Below are positions 1 through 14,000 of a stretch of DNA of 64,000 bases, in pieces. The first letter of the stretch is position 1, and each line of letters starts with the position of its first letter. The stretch covers positions 16,080,695 to 16,144,694 of the forward strand of contig NC_065533.1 in assembly GCF_020184175.1 (NCBI RefSeq), given 5' to 3'. The DNA is from Aphis gossypii. Lineage: Eukaryota > Arthropoda > Insecta > Hemiptera > Aphididae. The notes beneath the pieces were generated by a model, which did no database searches, was not told the origin of the DNA, and was given only the letters and a program-made list of their open reading frames with translations. The position numbers and the translations under genes are program-made.

Positions 1-1740
1 TGATTATTTTGAGCATGTCTGGTTATATTCTGTCCAATATGACAGCTTTTACTGATTATATATTGGACAATTATGTAACTGAAGATTTACAATTTTCACT
101 TCTTATTTGCTCTAAGGAGTAATTTTCATACACAAGAACAACTAATGGCTTGAATCTTTCCATTAAAATAATAACCGACAATTTTATACACAACATGCAA
201 ATCATCAAATTGTTGTAAACATATTGATGGAAATTCAAACGGAGACCAATTTAAAAATAAATAGAATTGAAAGAAAAAAAACAATTTAATGAAATAAAGA
301 AATTGAAGAAAAACAAAAGTTTGTACAAATATATTGGGAAACTTATGAAATTGGAAAAAAATATGTGCTCAAACGTTGTATTCATTTATGCCCTAAAGTG
401 TTATTTGTTTTGGGTAAATGCAACCAAACGTATCCTCCTCCCATTGTTAAATCGGCAAAAATCGATCTTATTCTACAAATGTTAGGTAGAAAGGTGTATT
501 TTGCTTTAAGAGCAATTTTGTGAAAAATATGATTATGTAGGTTGCTTAAGCGGAAATATTAAAAGCAAGGTATCTCCTATATGTTGTAACTTGTAGTTTT
601 AAATTTGTAAGTGATGAATTGTCATAAATAATTAATAACTAACAACGTGGAATAGTTAGAAATTAATAAAAAATACACTATACATATTATAATACTGTGT
701 TAAATATTTACAAACATAGGAAAAAAAATATTCTATTTTAAGTTTCAAACTTCAATAATTAACACGAATATAGTTTAATACAATTTATAGCAGAAGTGTT
801 TGTGAAAAGGAAGTTAGCAAACTGCACTTCTCGTAATATAGACGTAGAAAAGGTTCAAATTTTTTGCGCTTGGGTTAAAAAAAATAATACAATACAATTT
901 ATTACAAACTATTGTCATGTATTATACAGTTATATTTAATCGTAATAAAAAAATAAACCAGCATATAAAGCGAATATGACCCGATATTATCTCCGAGGAT
1001 CAACTACACAGTGTATACATTATTATTATATCATTAGGTTGTGTATTTATTTATGAATGTACATGTATAATATTTTAGATTCGAAACAACCAGATTTCAC
1101 AGCAGTATCATAATCTATATAAAGATGCAATAAACAATCAGGTACCTACCACTGGAAACAAGCCCCACAGGACGTTGTCATAGGACTACTTTCAATATTA
1201 CGGACCTTAAAATTGATACTTAATATAAATGCTATTTAATGCTGTTGTTTATATCCTACGTTGTGACTACTATTACTGCGTGATACGATACAGAACTCTA
1301 TATGCCGAAAGGGCATAAAATATATTAGTATATTATATTGAAAATATTAACCTAATGCATTAAATTAATTGGTTAATTATTACTAGGAATAACTAATTAA
1401 TAAGTTTTCCTAAGGTATTGTAAACTTTATTAATCATAATTGGTATATCCTACAATATATAGAACGAAATATTACATCAGTACTAAAATTAATTCATATG
1501 AAATACGAATATATGTGGTTAGACAACAATGTGTAAGTACCTAAATTTAAATCTTAGACATTTTCCATATTCAATTGCAAATAATATGATCGTTTGAAAA
1601 TTGTTTTTAGTTTATTTTATACTATTCTGGTAGGACTGGTAGGTACATGTTTTTTTTTTTATTATTATTGTATAGTACTTAGTAGATGTAAGTGTATCTA
1701 CTAAACATTAAACCGACATTTTCTTACTAATAGTACACTA
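1..1740. other. AT-rich intergenic DNA, no gene seen
   Basis: No open frame here has recognisable protein similarity, and the one short frame (267-485) has the lysine- and asparagine-rich composition expected of chance AT-rich DNA. I see no inverted-repeat element or tandem repeat. It lies beyond the 3' end of the cathepsin L-like gene. Confidence 0.6.
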
Positions 1741-1940
1741 CAGGGACGGCCAAACAGTCGACCTCGGACGATTTCAAAGTCGATCATGTTAGAATTTATT
1801 TTTGCGGCCACGCGCCCTATAATATATGTCTTAATAATTAAAGTTATTCAATAATAAAAAATTTTTTCATGGAAGTCGATCATCGAAGGCGAAGTATATT
1901 TTTAGTAGATCGTGACCAAAAAAATGTTTGGCCACCCCTG
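1741..1940. mobile_element. hAT-type MITE, 200 bp, copy 1
   Basis: The ends are imperfect inverted repeats: the left end begins CAGGGACGGCCAAAC and the right end is the complement of CAGGGGTGGCCAAAC. A CAGGG end is typical of hAT elements. Internal words such as agtcgatcatgt and tagtagatcgtgacc recur in the copy at 28391-28589, so this is a repeat family rather than chance. No clean 8-bp target duplication remains. There is no coding capacity, so it must have been moved by an enzyme supplied elsewhere. Confidence 0.75.
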
Positions 1941-4230
1941 ATATAGGTTCTACATACCTATTGTACAACACCAAAAGCGGTAAGTAAATAATATTAAATA
2001 TACTAAGCATATTATTATTTTGAAACTTTTTTCGATTTTATACGATTAAAATACATCAGATTTACAGTATGTAATCCTTACAGCATTAATACATTGATTT
2101 TTATTACTTACATTTTTATCCTCTGTACACAACCAAATATTAACTTGATCACATGACCTACCGACCTTACAAAGATTCTAAGATGTCACGCAAAACAATT
2201 TATTGTAAACAACTATTAAATAATATATACACTATACAGTACTATATAATACACTATTCAGGAGACCGGATGCCGCAAAGGGAGAGGGTTTGGGAGGTCA
2301 GTGGACCCTAGATTTTCTTCTCAGTAAAATATGGCCCTTCAAAACGATAAACTAAATATTACATAACATATTTTTTATTTGAAGAAAATATGTGCAATAT
2401 TACAATAATCAATGATAAAATAATAATTATTCAAACAATGTATACATAATCAAGAATATTTCTATAAAATAAATTGTTATAAATTTATAAGCACACGAGT
2501 ATTATGAAAAATAGATGTATAAAGATAAAGATGCAAAGACTGAGCATTGAAGTATAAATTAATAAAGGTATCAAAATGTGATATAAATAATCTGAATCGC
2601 GAGCTCAGTGAACGATTTCGTAATACCTATATAGTTGATTCAAACTTCTGCACAGGGTCTCTCGTAAGTGAGGCAGACCCACATTACTAAAATCCTGTGT
2701 ACGCCACTAACACAACCAATATTATATAATGATATGAATTTCACGAGATTGTAAAATAGATTAAATTATATTGATTATTGAATTAGATTGACCAAGCGGT
2801 AAAATTGCATTTATGGTAGTATGGTACCTACTTCCAAGGGTATAATGTATACTTGACTGAATACGAATTGTCTCCCGGTTTCTATATTCAACTATATACT
2901 AATTGCATTACAATTATTTGATATCAATATATTATATAATCAAGGACATAACTAGGAGACCCCGAAATTTTTAAAAGTAGAAATATTTAACGTATAAATT
3001 ATAGACAATAATAATATCAAGTGTTATATATCTATATATTTAAAAAAAATGTTGGACCCCACCGAAATTTTTTTTTCAGTTACAAACTAGTATATAATTA
3101 TATAATTCAACAACCGATATGAGTATAATGACAATTATCTATCATATATTAACTTATGAAATAAATGTACCTATACGGTTGGTATGTGTTTCGATTGTCT
3201 CGTTGACCATCGTGCGCTGTTCTGTTTTCAAAAAATATTAAAAAAAATAAAATACAGCGTTGGATATCTTGTAAAAAATCTATGGACGTCATACATTAAG
3301 TTAAAAAGTAAAAATGAAATACTAAGCGTGCTAGAGAGTATAACAGTAATTCTGTTAAAATTTTTAATACTCGAGCTTTTATTAAGCGATAGTTTAAAAT
3401 AAAAGGCAATAGGCGATATTTACGATAAACCATCAAAATTAATTCATAGGGAATCATTAAATGAAATATCAACATCATCGATATCATAGTGTAGTTGTTA
3501 ATAATTATCAGGACTCAAGTTGTATAAAAAAGATTTTGGGACCAAATTTATTTGCTGAGGTATATTTCGTATAATTTCTATCATCACATAAGAAGGTGTA
3601 AGCGGGTTATATTTTTTGCATACTGATTAAAATAAATAAATATTTCTAAATTGTTCATTACCAAACTTATTTTATAATTTCTTATCTATCTTTTATAAAA
3701 TAATATGACAAATTGACAATTGGGGGGTAGTAAATATTAAATAATGTAACGGTGAGAGATAAAGGGTTGATGGTATTTTGCACCAACTGTATTACTTGAA
3801 AGTTACGCCACCAATAGGTACATCTAAGTATTTATGTAATTTGAGCCAAAATATACAAATATAACATGTATTTTGTGCCACATTTAAAAATTAATTTTGA
3901 TAATTTGGTTAAGTCTTATAATAAACCAATTTACTCTAATATTAGAGCTATCAACATAAAAGAGAATCTGCTGAATATACATTTTCTATGTCGCACGTTA
4001 GTAACATGGAGATACATATGTGGGTACAACGTTTCGATTAACGTTGATTAAAACTTATTAAGCGCATATTTACTAGCTTTATTATTATATTTATTACCAT
4101 TACTTGAAACTAGTAATTAGTATGTTTGAAAAATTAGTCTATAGGTATTACCCATAATTTCCTAATAGAAATAGTGACAATAGCATATCTATTTATTATT
4201 TTATTATTATTATTGTTTAATGTTAGTTGG
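1941..4230. other. AT-rich intergenic DNA with weak repeat remnants
   Basis: No gene is recognisable. The stretch 2250-2710 is richer in GC and ends near 2700 with a tgtacgccact word like the end of the MITE at 4231-4504, so it may be an old relative. The segment near 2943-3070 contains gagaccccgaaattt and gaccccaccgaaattt in direct orientation, possibly a decayed element. These assignments are weak. Confidence 0.4.
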
Positions 4231-4504
4231 CAGTGGCGTATTTAGGGGGGGGGGGTGTTAGAACACCCTCCATCGGCTGTATGTATTATGTTATAGTATT
4301 GTTGTCTTAGTATTATTATTATTTATTTTATATGCTTTAGAATAAAAAAGTATTAAACAACTTACATATACTAATTACAATAATAATTTATATCAATATA
4401 TGATTTTCGTTAATGTATTATGGGAGGTGTGAGGGTTCCTCCCTACCTTCCATGACACTATTAAATGTTAAAACACCGTAAAATGAATCCTAGATACGCC
4501 ACTG
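4231..4504. mobile_element. hAT-type MITE, 274 bp, with target duplication
   Basis: The element begins CAGTGGCGTATTTAGG and ends with the complement of CAGTGGCGTATCTAGG. It is flanked by ttagttgg on the left and ttagttgt on the right, an 8-bp duplication with one mismatch. Eight-bp duplications and CAG ends identify the hAT superfamily. It is non-coding and sits about 0.3 kb downstream of the stop codon of the cathepsin L-like gene. Confidence 0.85.
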
Positions 4505-4691
4505 TTAGTTGTATATTTAGAAAAGTTAAACATATAGTAATATTTTGCAACATTTCTAAAATTTGATACCATGCAAAAAAATCCTGAATCCTGAAAATTA
4601 AAAAAATTCACCGACGCTTCGTTCAAATTTTTTGATGTGAAATTAATTTCTATTTATAAAATGTTAAATTTAAAGTTGTACATACAATTAT

Positions 4692-4697
4692 TTTATT
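4692..4697 (-). promoter_or_regulatory. Candidate polyadenylation signal of the cathepsin gene
   Basis: Read on the minus strand this is AATAAA, about 135 bases after the TGA at 4830-4832. It is the first exact hexamer that I see downstream. AATAAA is common by chance in DNA this AT-rich, so the cleavage site is not fixed. Confidence 0.45.
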
Positions 4698-4829
4698 ATA
4701 TTTTAAATGAAAAGATTATTATTTTTTTTTAAATAATAAACCATATTTATCTAATGCATGTTTGGTTCATATAAATAAATCTGACTCCAACTATAACTTA
4801 TTGAGTAAATAGAAAATTTAGTGCCACGG

Positions 4830-5070
4830 TCAACCATGAGGATGCGTCGAAGGCTGCGATCGATGACTTGGCAATAATATGGTAGCGTAAGCAGCATAGG
4901 CGGACACAGCACACTGGTTCTTTCCACGGGCCAAATACATGTAACCGTTGTCACCCCATTTCGAGCTCCACCAGTTTTTCAAAATCCAAGCGTTCTTCGT
5001 GTACCCGACTAGCAACATGGCGTGGTTAACGGTGTTGGACGAACAGACTGGGTCATCGTATACTCCGGAT
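4830..5070 (-). CDS. Cathepsin L-like exon 8 (catalytic His and Asn)
   Basis: Last coding exon. The acceptor is ttcttttag followed by A, which completes Ser272 begun in exon 7. It encodes 79 further residues and ends at TGA (4830-4832). The His motif is VNHAMLLVGY (H288) and the Asn motif is LKNWWSSKWGDNGY (N304), followed by NQCAVSAYAAYA with the last disulfide Cys325. The family norm is KNSWG, so Trp305 is unusual. The tail after the usual end of the fold, LLPSHRSQPSTHPHG, is a short family-atypical extension. Confidence 0.95.
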
Positions 5071-8000
5071 CTAAAAGAATATTCCATAGAAATATTTGAA
5101 CAATATACACGATATATTATACTTGCTAATTTAAAAAAAATTTCAAATTAAAATACATTTATTTACCATGACATGTTTTTAAACTTAACTAATATCCATT
5201 TCTATTTGAGACTGTTTAAAACGTTTAGAAGATAGGTAAAACCACTTTAACTCTTAGGTGTAGTGATCTCTGTGCAGACCGCAGGGCACTGCGATTGCAG
5301 GTTATCACAATAATTATTTAAACGACGTAGCACTTTCAATGTGATCTTGTTGTGTAGTTGAAAAAAGGAATTTAAAAATATATTAGTACTATTCATAAGT
5401 TTATAATATTATTTATCATTTAGTTTAAAGTGTGTAGTATATATGTATCATAATTGCAACGCCGAAAGCTATGTTTAAGTATTTAATTATTAACAATCTT
5501 CGGTGAAAATTGATGCCCGTTTTATGGAATCTGCTTGTGGTAAATTGGATACGGCGTTCGATATTAATAGGTATAAAAGGTTCATGTTAACTTACCCATA
5601 TAGCTATATAACTTATATATAATAATGTATAATGTAAGTAATACTCTCTGCTTCTCTTTAGAATATATATTATAATATAGTAATCTTTAGTAAAAACCTA
5701 TTAACAAGTCTCAATAATATTGTTTTATTTTTAGGAGATTAAAATAATCTAATTATTTTAAGTTAAAAATAGGTTTAGCGAAGTTGAGCAAAAAATAAGA
5801 AGTACGGTGGAATAAACAATACAATTTATTAAAATCAAAACAGGTAGTATTTAAATTTTAAATATTGTGTAACATATATTGCAATGTGGCATAATATCGA
5901 CATATCAAATTGTTTTCACAGTTTTCACAATTCGTCATGGATCAATAAAAGATAATACCTTTTGAAATGGACATTTTAAAATTTTTTTTTGAAAATTAGA
6001 ATTAATAGAAATTCCATCAAACCAATGCCCCGAAAAGAGGTTTGTAGCATATAGTGAATTGACATAATCACATTTCTTCATAAAGAATTTCAAATTGAGG
6101 TCTTAGAAATTCTACGAATATCAAACATAAAACTATAAAAAAACACATCAACTGAAGTTGATAACTGGATAATGATTTTTAAGCTATCTTTTAAGAATTA
6201 AGGCTGAATTCAATATGTATTTCTAAATAAGAAATTTTACAAATCAGTCGTTTTCCTAATTGATTACCTATTTTGGTCATTTTTAAAGATCATCATTGTG
6301 TTGAAGACATTTTTGGTTAATTCTTTAAAGCATGTTTTGATACTTTTTATGGCATTTAAATTAGTACCTTATAGATAATTAATTAATAACAATTATTTAT
6401 AATTTGTTTAGTAAAAGATATGTAAAAAAAAATTATAAGTCATATATATGTATGAAGTTTATGATTAAAAACTTTATGTAAATGAAAAATCAGATCCTTA
6501 AAAATATGTGTATAATATGTATGTTACGGAGAAGATGATAATCAGTTAATGTTGACAATGACTAGTCAACAACGACAATACCAAAATAATTGTAATTTAG
6601 CAAGGAATTATCATAAATCTTTTCCGGCAACATGACGGATATACTTACGAATACAGTTGAAATGTTTTTGGACTCGCATTTACTGATACACTGATTGGTC
6701 CTACAAACGCCACAGCTGCTTGTAGCGCGTGTTCATCGGATGGTGGCAGTATTGAAATTTTTGAAATCTGAAGTACGGCTCTAAACTTTTTGAAACGACA
6801 CAAGGTTTTCTATAACAAAATTAATAAAATTAAAAATGTGTGATAATACGTATATTTTGTTAAGAATTTACTTAAAATTTAACCTAATATTTATTAAAAT
6901 AAGCTATTTTTTAACACATTATATTATTTTATGTTTAACGCAATTTTTTTGGGTGTTACCATTTTCGGCTAAAATTGATCTTTTTGTTCACCGTCAGAAT
7001 AATAAATAATACTAATAATATTTCCATTTTCTGTCACTATAAATTTCAGTTTTTATATTTCGGTAATATAATTAAAATATTATATAATAAATAATATAAA
7101 TAATATCTATCAACAGATAATATTATCATCTATTTCAAAATGGTTAAATAATGTTTTAACTATAGTGCAAACTGACGTTTATTAGAAATTAAGAAGCATC
7201 GAGGAACCAAAAACATCGTAAACCCAAATTTTAATGAGACAAAAAAAACCATAGTTTAATTGATCAATATAAAAAAGGAAGGAATATGCCGATATATATA
7301 TATAAGTTTTTATAGCATTATTTTTATTTTTTTTTATTTTTATTATGGATTATATAATATATAATATGTTTCGTTATTATAATAATTGTGTATATTATAT
7401 TCAAGTAGACTATATTTTTATGTTAATTTAGAATTATGTATTAACTTATCTTAAGGCTTAGACGCTTAATATTGTAGTATATTAGGTGCAAGGAAATTTA
7501 AAAAATGTAATAGTATTTTAAAATGACAAATAAATATCACGATTTAAGTATTGTTTAATGTAAGTTTTTATCGAATATGATCACCAAAATAATAAACAAA
7601 ATTCGATTCTAGTCATACTAAACGAGGTAAAGTAATAAAAGGCACTCGTCATCAGTCTCACCTTAACGTCGCCTTGGTGACGGTACTGGTCAATATCGTG
7701 ATCGTAATACGACAGCTAATTGCTTCATTAGCGATTATAATGTAAAGCACATAAGTCAATTATTACAAATTATTTATAATCCAATAAAAATTAATTTATA
7801 TAGTTCACTTATTTTTCATTTCAACATGAACGAGCTCAAGCCAAAACAAATATTTATAAGTGTAATTTTTAACTTTTATTAAATAATTCAAACATTACCT
7901 TTTTCGACAATTCTCCAATATTAGATGAATATAATAATAAAAAAAAATTGCAGTATAATAATTTTGATAAATTTGATAAATTTTGATAAATTATGGATAC

Positions 8001-11000
8001 GTACTATTCAAGGTGTGGGCTACACCCATTGATGTATATAAAATTTAGATCAATTTTAAAAATTAATAAAAAATATTATAATTATATAGAGGTTAAGAAA
8101 AACAATACTAAATTTAATCCTTTTAGTTTACAAAAGCTTGATTTTTTGGATAATGAATAATAATAATAATAATAAAAACATTCAATTTTGTATGCAGTTG
8201 GTTCAGGCGATAGCAAACAAATAAATCGTTTATAAAATAAAAATAAAACTTTACAAAAATTCAGATATTGGAACATAGCCAAAGCTTTTCTTTAGTTTCT
8301 GTTATTTACCTCCTAGTGATGTCTTATACGTATTTTCTGATAATAAAAACTGTTCTCATAAAAGAAATCGATTTTCAAACTATATTCTAAAATCTAAAAA
8401 ATTATGTTCTTTGCTGTGATGTTGGTTTAGTTCAGAATTGCGAACAATTGAAATTATGTGTTTTAAAAGTGAAAAGTGGTACTAGCTCAGAAAAATAATA
8501 TAAATAATAAATTCAACAATGCATATCCCACATCTATATACACAAAAATATGTATACAAATATTAAAATTGTTATACAAATTTGCTCTAAAAAGTGTTTT
8601 GAAGCTATTTATATATAAAAAAAAAAAAAAAACGAAAAGCATAAATCAATATTTTGTGTGAATGAATATAAGTAAAAAAAATATTTGAAAACAAATAATT
8701 CTAAGGTTTAACATTGGATTTACTGTATAGTGCCGTTTGTATGTTTAAAATAAACAAGACAAGCGGATCAGATTCAGTGAATATATAAATAATAATTATA
8801 CATTAAAATAAACCAATTTCATTCTATAAAGATACAATGGAAAATCTTGCGTGAATTAATGAGCTTATAAATTATTTTATAAATATGCACTAACCAAAAT
8901 TATACAACATAAATCAATACCTGGAAATATGGGTAGATTAATCTTTTATCTCTAAAATATATAAGCTTATTTTTTATTTTTTATTAGTTACCTAAGGTAA
9001 CTGGTATTAAGTTTCTGTAGTTTGTTAAATGTAATTATTTAATAATTACCATATCATATTTAATAAATTGTGTCAATCGTTTAGAGTTCTAAATAAATAT
9101 AAGTTAATTAATAATTATATATACAGTTTACATATTTAATTTTTGTATAAAATAGGTGCTAAGACGTTTAAATATTTATGATCGGTAAGCACAATTAAGT
9201 TTAAATACATTGGAAATTTCGTCTATGCTAATATTTTGTCCAGCCTTAGTTTCTTAGATAAATAAAAATAATAAATATACAATGCATAGGGATCTAAAAT
9301 TGTTTTTTTTTTTTTAAATTGCCTTGTATATATCATTACATAATCATTACATAATATTATACTGATATTACTTCATTAACAGAGTATATATAAAATTAGT
9401 TCACAAACGTATTACGTAATATAAGTTAAAATTGGAAGGTATGAGCGAATTTCAGAATCTGGTTTTTATTCAATTTTATTTTATTGGTTTGTTTGGGTTT
9501 ATTTTAGTGACAAGACAGAACAAGATAGCAAAAAAACTAAGTTATTATTTTACAAGAAACTTTTAAAATTAATTAAGTAAATTAAAATATATGTAGTTAT
9601 GTAATATATTAGTATATTACTAATTAAAAGTTTATGATATTTTTCATTTTACTCTATACTTAATATTGTACTACCTACCTATCTATAATTTTATACTGAA
9701 TTTATTATGTTATTAAACTTTTTATTATTCTTAAATAAACTATTGTTGGTTATATTTATTAGCTAGTATTTTTTTTTATGTACTTATTTATTCTAGGGCT
9801 CTAAGGTTGTGACATAACCATTACCGAACAGTTATTTTTTGAAGATTTTCGAAGTTTAACCAAACTTAACTTTCGGAGTAAGGTGAATCAGTTGCAATTA
9901 AAGTTTATTAATGTATTTATAAGTATCAAAGAAAAACAGATTTGTAAGTGGGTACCATTCTGCTGTACATTAGGTGTCGAGTGGGTCAGTATTATAGGTG
10001 TGTTAAATTTGAATTAAGTTATACATTATATTTGTATACAAAAAAAAAGATTCTAAGCGGAAACAGTCTATCAGCCTATACATCATCAAGTGGTTTTTTT
10101 TTGTTTTTGATATAGCTATTAAAGTTATTTATTTTACCTTTAATATTACAGTAAGTATCCAATCATACGCTTAACACAGACCTACACATCAAAACATTCA
10201 AAATTGTCTCAGAAATGTCCTCAATTATGTATATCAAATATATACACAAACGTTATCGTTCGCAGTTATATAATCACCTTAACCTATACTAATCTCAGCA
10301 CTTGACTCAAACACAGTTCCTGAAGGAAGCTTAAGAGAAGATGGTGTCGTAACTTTTAATCTTAAATAAAATCTATATTATATTATCGCATCAACTTATA
10401 TAACACAACATATAATAATATCTTACAGTAAATACCATATAACAGTGAAAATAGAATTATAGTAGGTACCTATAAATAAATATTATTTCGAATACCTAGT
10501 GAAATTCCGAATTCGTGATAATATAAAATGCATAAAAGCTTAAGTTCCCGCGAATAAAGTTTTTAAATAACACCTAACAAAATAATTATTTTATCGTTAT
10601 TTATCGTTTAAATAAGTAATTTCGTACAAATTATAATGAACTTAAAATTATATTAAAAAATAATTATCTTTTAAATTTTATAGTTATAGTATGAACTACT
10701 TATGATGAATCTTGCATAACATTTTAAAAAATTAGATACAAAAAGAAAAGAATTGTACATTTTCGATATTTTTTTAAAGAGAATATTCGTAACTTACTAA
10801 GCTTTGTACTACATTTTTAAGAATTTATACCCAGCAAATAATGTTTTTATCGACATCTATACAAAAAAAACTAAAAAATTTCTTACGTTTGTTAATAGCT
10901 TAAAAAAAGTAGGAATCAAAATATTTTAATAATCTGGTTGTAAATAAAAAACGATAAGATAGGATTTAGTGAAAGTTTCAAGAAGGTACCTACAGTCATA

Positions 11001-14000
11001 TAAATACTAAACATTTTTATATTTGACCTTACTAATATAAATTATAAATTAAATCCAATTTGACATTCAAACAACTCCCATTTTTGGAAATCGAAGCATT
11101 TTATTGACAACTTATCATGTACTCATATATGAATAAAAAACATGATAAAATCAATACATTCAATGCTCCACTCAGAATCTAAAACAACAAAAGTTCTAAA
11201 ATGCTATATCGAAAATTTCTTATACATTTTCACAGAATTCGAATTAATCTCAAATGTCAAAACTACTGTACGTCTGTACCTAACCTTTAAAGTTTACTTT
11301 TTTAACTTACCTAATTAATTGCCTACCTTTAAAAAAACATAGTAGGTACCTATTAACAATAAATCGAGTGATGAAATTTAATAATTGAATTCACCAATCT
11401 ACAGAAAAAAATTAGATTGCAATTAAATTAAATAACAAACATAAATGGTACGTATTATGATTATACAATATCGTTTATAAAAATATATGTTCTTCCGATA
11501 ATAATATCTCAGAAGAATAGTTTTACTAAGCCAATGGGTTCAAATAGTTATAAAATGTATAAATTTTATAAAACTTAAAAATAAAGAGTATAAGTGCGAT
11601 AAAACATATTATGTTCCTAATTATTTACACAAATATTTCTTGATCACAATCCCGAAACATTAAAGTTCTCATATTATTATAATTTTACAAAGAAATGTTA
11701 ATATTATCATACATTAATAAGAATATTTCAACTAAAATACAAGCTCAATAACGTTACTAAAATATGCACAAACTATTTACTCTATGAATATTTTAATTAA
11801 AATACTTGTATAATTTTAAAGTGGTAATAACTTAGCAAAAATTATAAATTTATTATTAATCTTGCGTAATATCTGAAGTATAAATGACGCAACAATCATG
11901 AATATAATTTAAAATTTGAAAAATCCCGTTTAAGAAAGCATAATACATTTCAAGAAAATGTTTTAAGTTTAATACTTTTAATAAAAACATTATAATCATC
12001 TAAGAGAATGTATACCTATACATCATTAATACGCTAACCATATTAAAATAATAAAATGTAATATATACTATAATAAATCAATTTCAATGCATAGGTATTT
12101 ATATTATAGTTAAGTATTAAAATTGTAATCATTCTTACAGTAAGACCTACCTATGTTTATTAATTTAGTCATTGATCGGCGAAACGGTGAATAATGAATA
12201 CAGTAATATACAAAGAAAGATACATTTCGCCAAATTTTAATAGAAGCTTTTTTATTTTTAATTTTTATTTAAAATTAGAGTAATTTAATTATGTTTCAAT
12301 CAATTTATGTGTAAATGTGGATTAAAGTCTATAGAATATTGATCTAATTTTACTTATCGTTTGTAATTTCGTTTTTAAGTTATTTATCGTCGTAGCAGGT
12401 AAAATGGGAACAGAAGAAACTTTTGGGAAAAAGAGAAGAGAATAACAATCATAATATGCCAAGACTGTTTTAACAAAAGCAAAAATAGAGAAACAAATTT
12501 ATCAAAGCCATCAATAAAAACAGGAAGATAGTAAGTATAAAGGTGTATGCAGAGGGTTATCCAAACATTTTTAAGAATTATACCTACAAAATAATTTGCA
12601 AATATTCATGATTTTGACGAATTTTTGTCAATATTTGAACTTCAAATGCTAATAAAAAAAATTGTCCCTATGTATTCTTATAATTTTTTAATCACTATAA
12701 GAATAACTTATGAGGAACTTTGAATTAAATTTTAAACTATTTTGATTGGGCTAAAAAAATTGTATCAACACTTCAAAAAAAAATTTCTCAGAATATTAAA
12801 TTATTCTACTGATTACTACTGCCTACTTTATAACACAATAAAATGCAATAATGCAATAATTAAATTAATGAAATACGGTGTGAACATATACAGACAGCAA
12901 TTATTATACATTATATAAGCGTTTGAAGTTCAAAAAAAAAAAAAAATGATTCAATACAAAAAAATTATTGTAATATCATTATTTGTTTGAACAATTATTA
13001 ATGGAATGACATTTTTTATAATTACATTTTTACTCTGACGCCTTACATTCACATTTTTTATTTGAATACTTATAAGTGTAATTACATCTATCATACCTTT
13101 GTACTTTTAAATTGAAAAATATCCTAGCTGCTTCCCTTAATGAAATAATTGTTAGATTAAGGCGTCCTAAATATCCGTCCCCCATGACAATTAATTTATT
13201 TTTACACTTAGTAAACTAATTACGATTATATTATTAAAGTGTATCCCGACTTTCTTTTAGTGGTTCCTATAATCCTATTTCATAATTTATTGTGATTTTA
13301 AATAATTATTATTTTTTTTATATACTCAAGTCACAAATCACAATGCTCAATTTACTACGAGCGAAGTACATTTTGACCGGGCAACGTATCGCATTGCTCG
13401 ATTGTCCACTTTGCACGTAACATAGGTAAATACTTTTTATGATATAAAATCTACAGCCAGTTAATAAAATTAAATATGTCATTTTTTGTCTTTCACACTG
13501 TATAATGTATTTGATTATGAATAATAATAATAATTTATAATATAATATAATAAATATTTCTTAGTATTTACTCAAGTAAATGTTATTTGAGTATAAAATT
13601 TAGTGATATTAAAAGAACAACATACATATTGTGGAAAATATTATTTATGAATAAAAAAATAAACAATTGAAGTATAAATAGATGTGCACTTTTTTCTGAA
13701 ATCAACAAAACATGCAAAAGTATACATCCAACAAAGAGTTTAAATTGTTCAGCTTTTTTCTAACTATATAATCTAATAAACAAGATTAAGTTGAAATTGA
13801 CTTAAAGATATACATATTAGGTAATTATTTTGAATAATTTTAAATATATGTTTTACTATAACTTTAGTTAATTAATAATTTTTTCTACTTATTAATTATA
13901 ACTTATCTATCATCTGATTTTATATTTTATAAAATAGATAAGTTATAAGTAAATATATCTATAGCTCTATATTAGATTCTGAACGAAGTGATGAATGTGT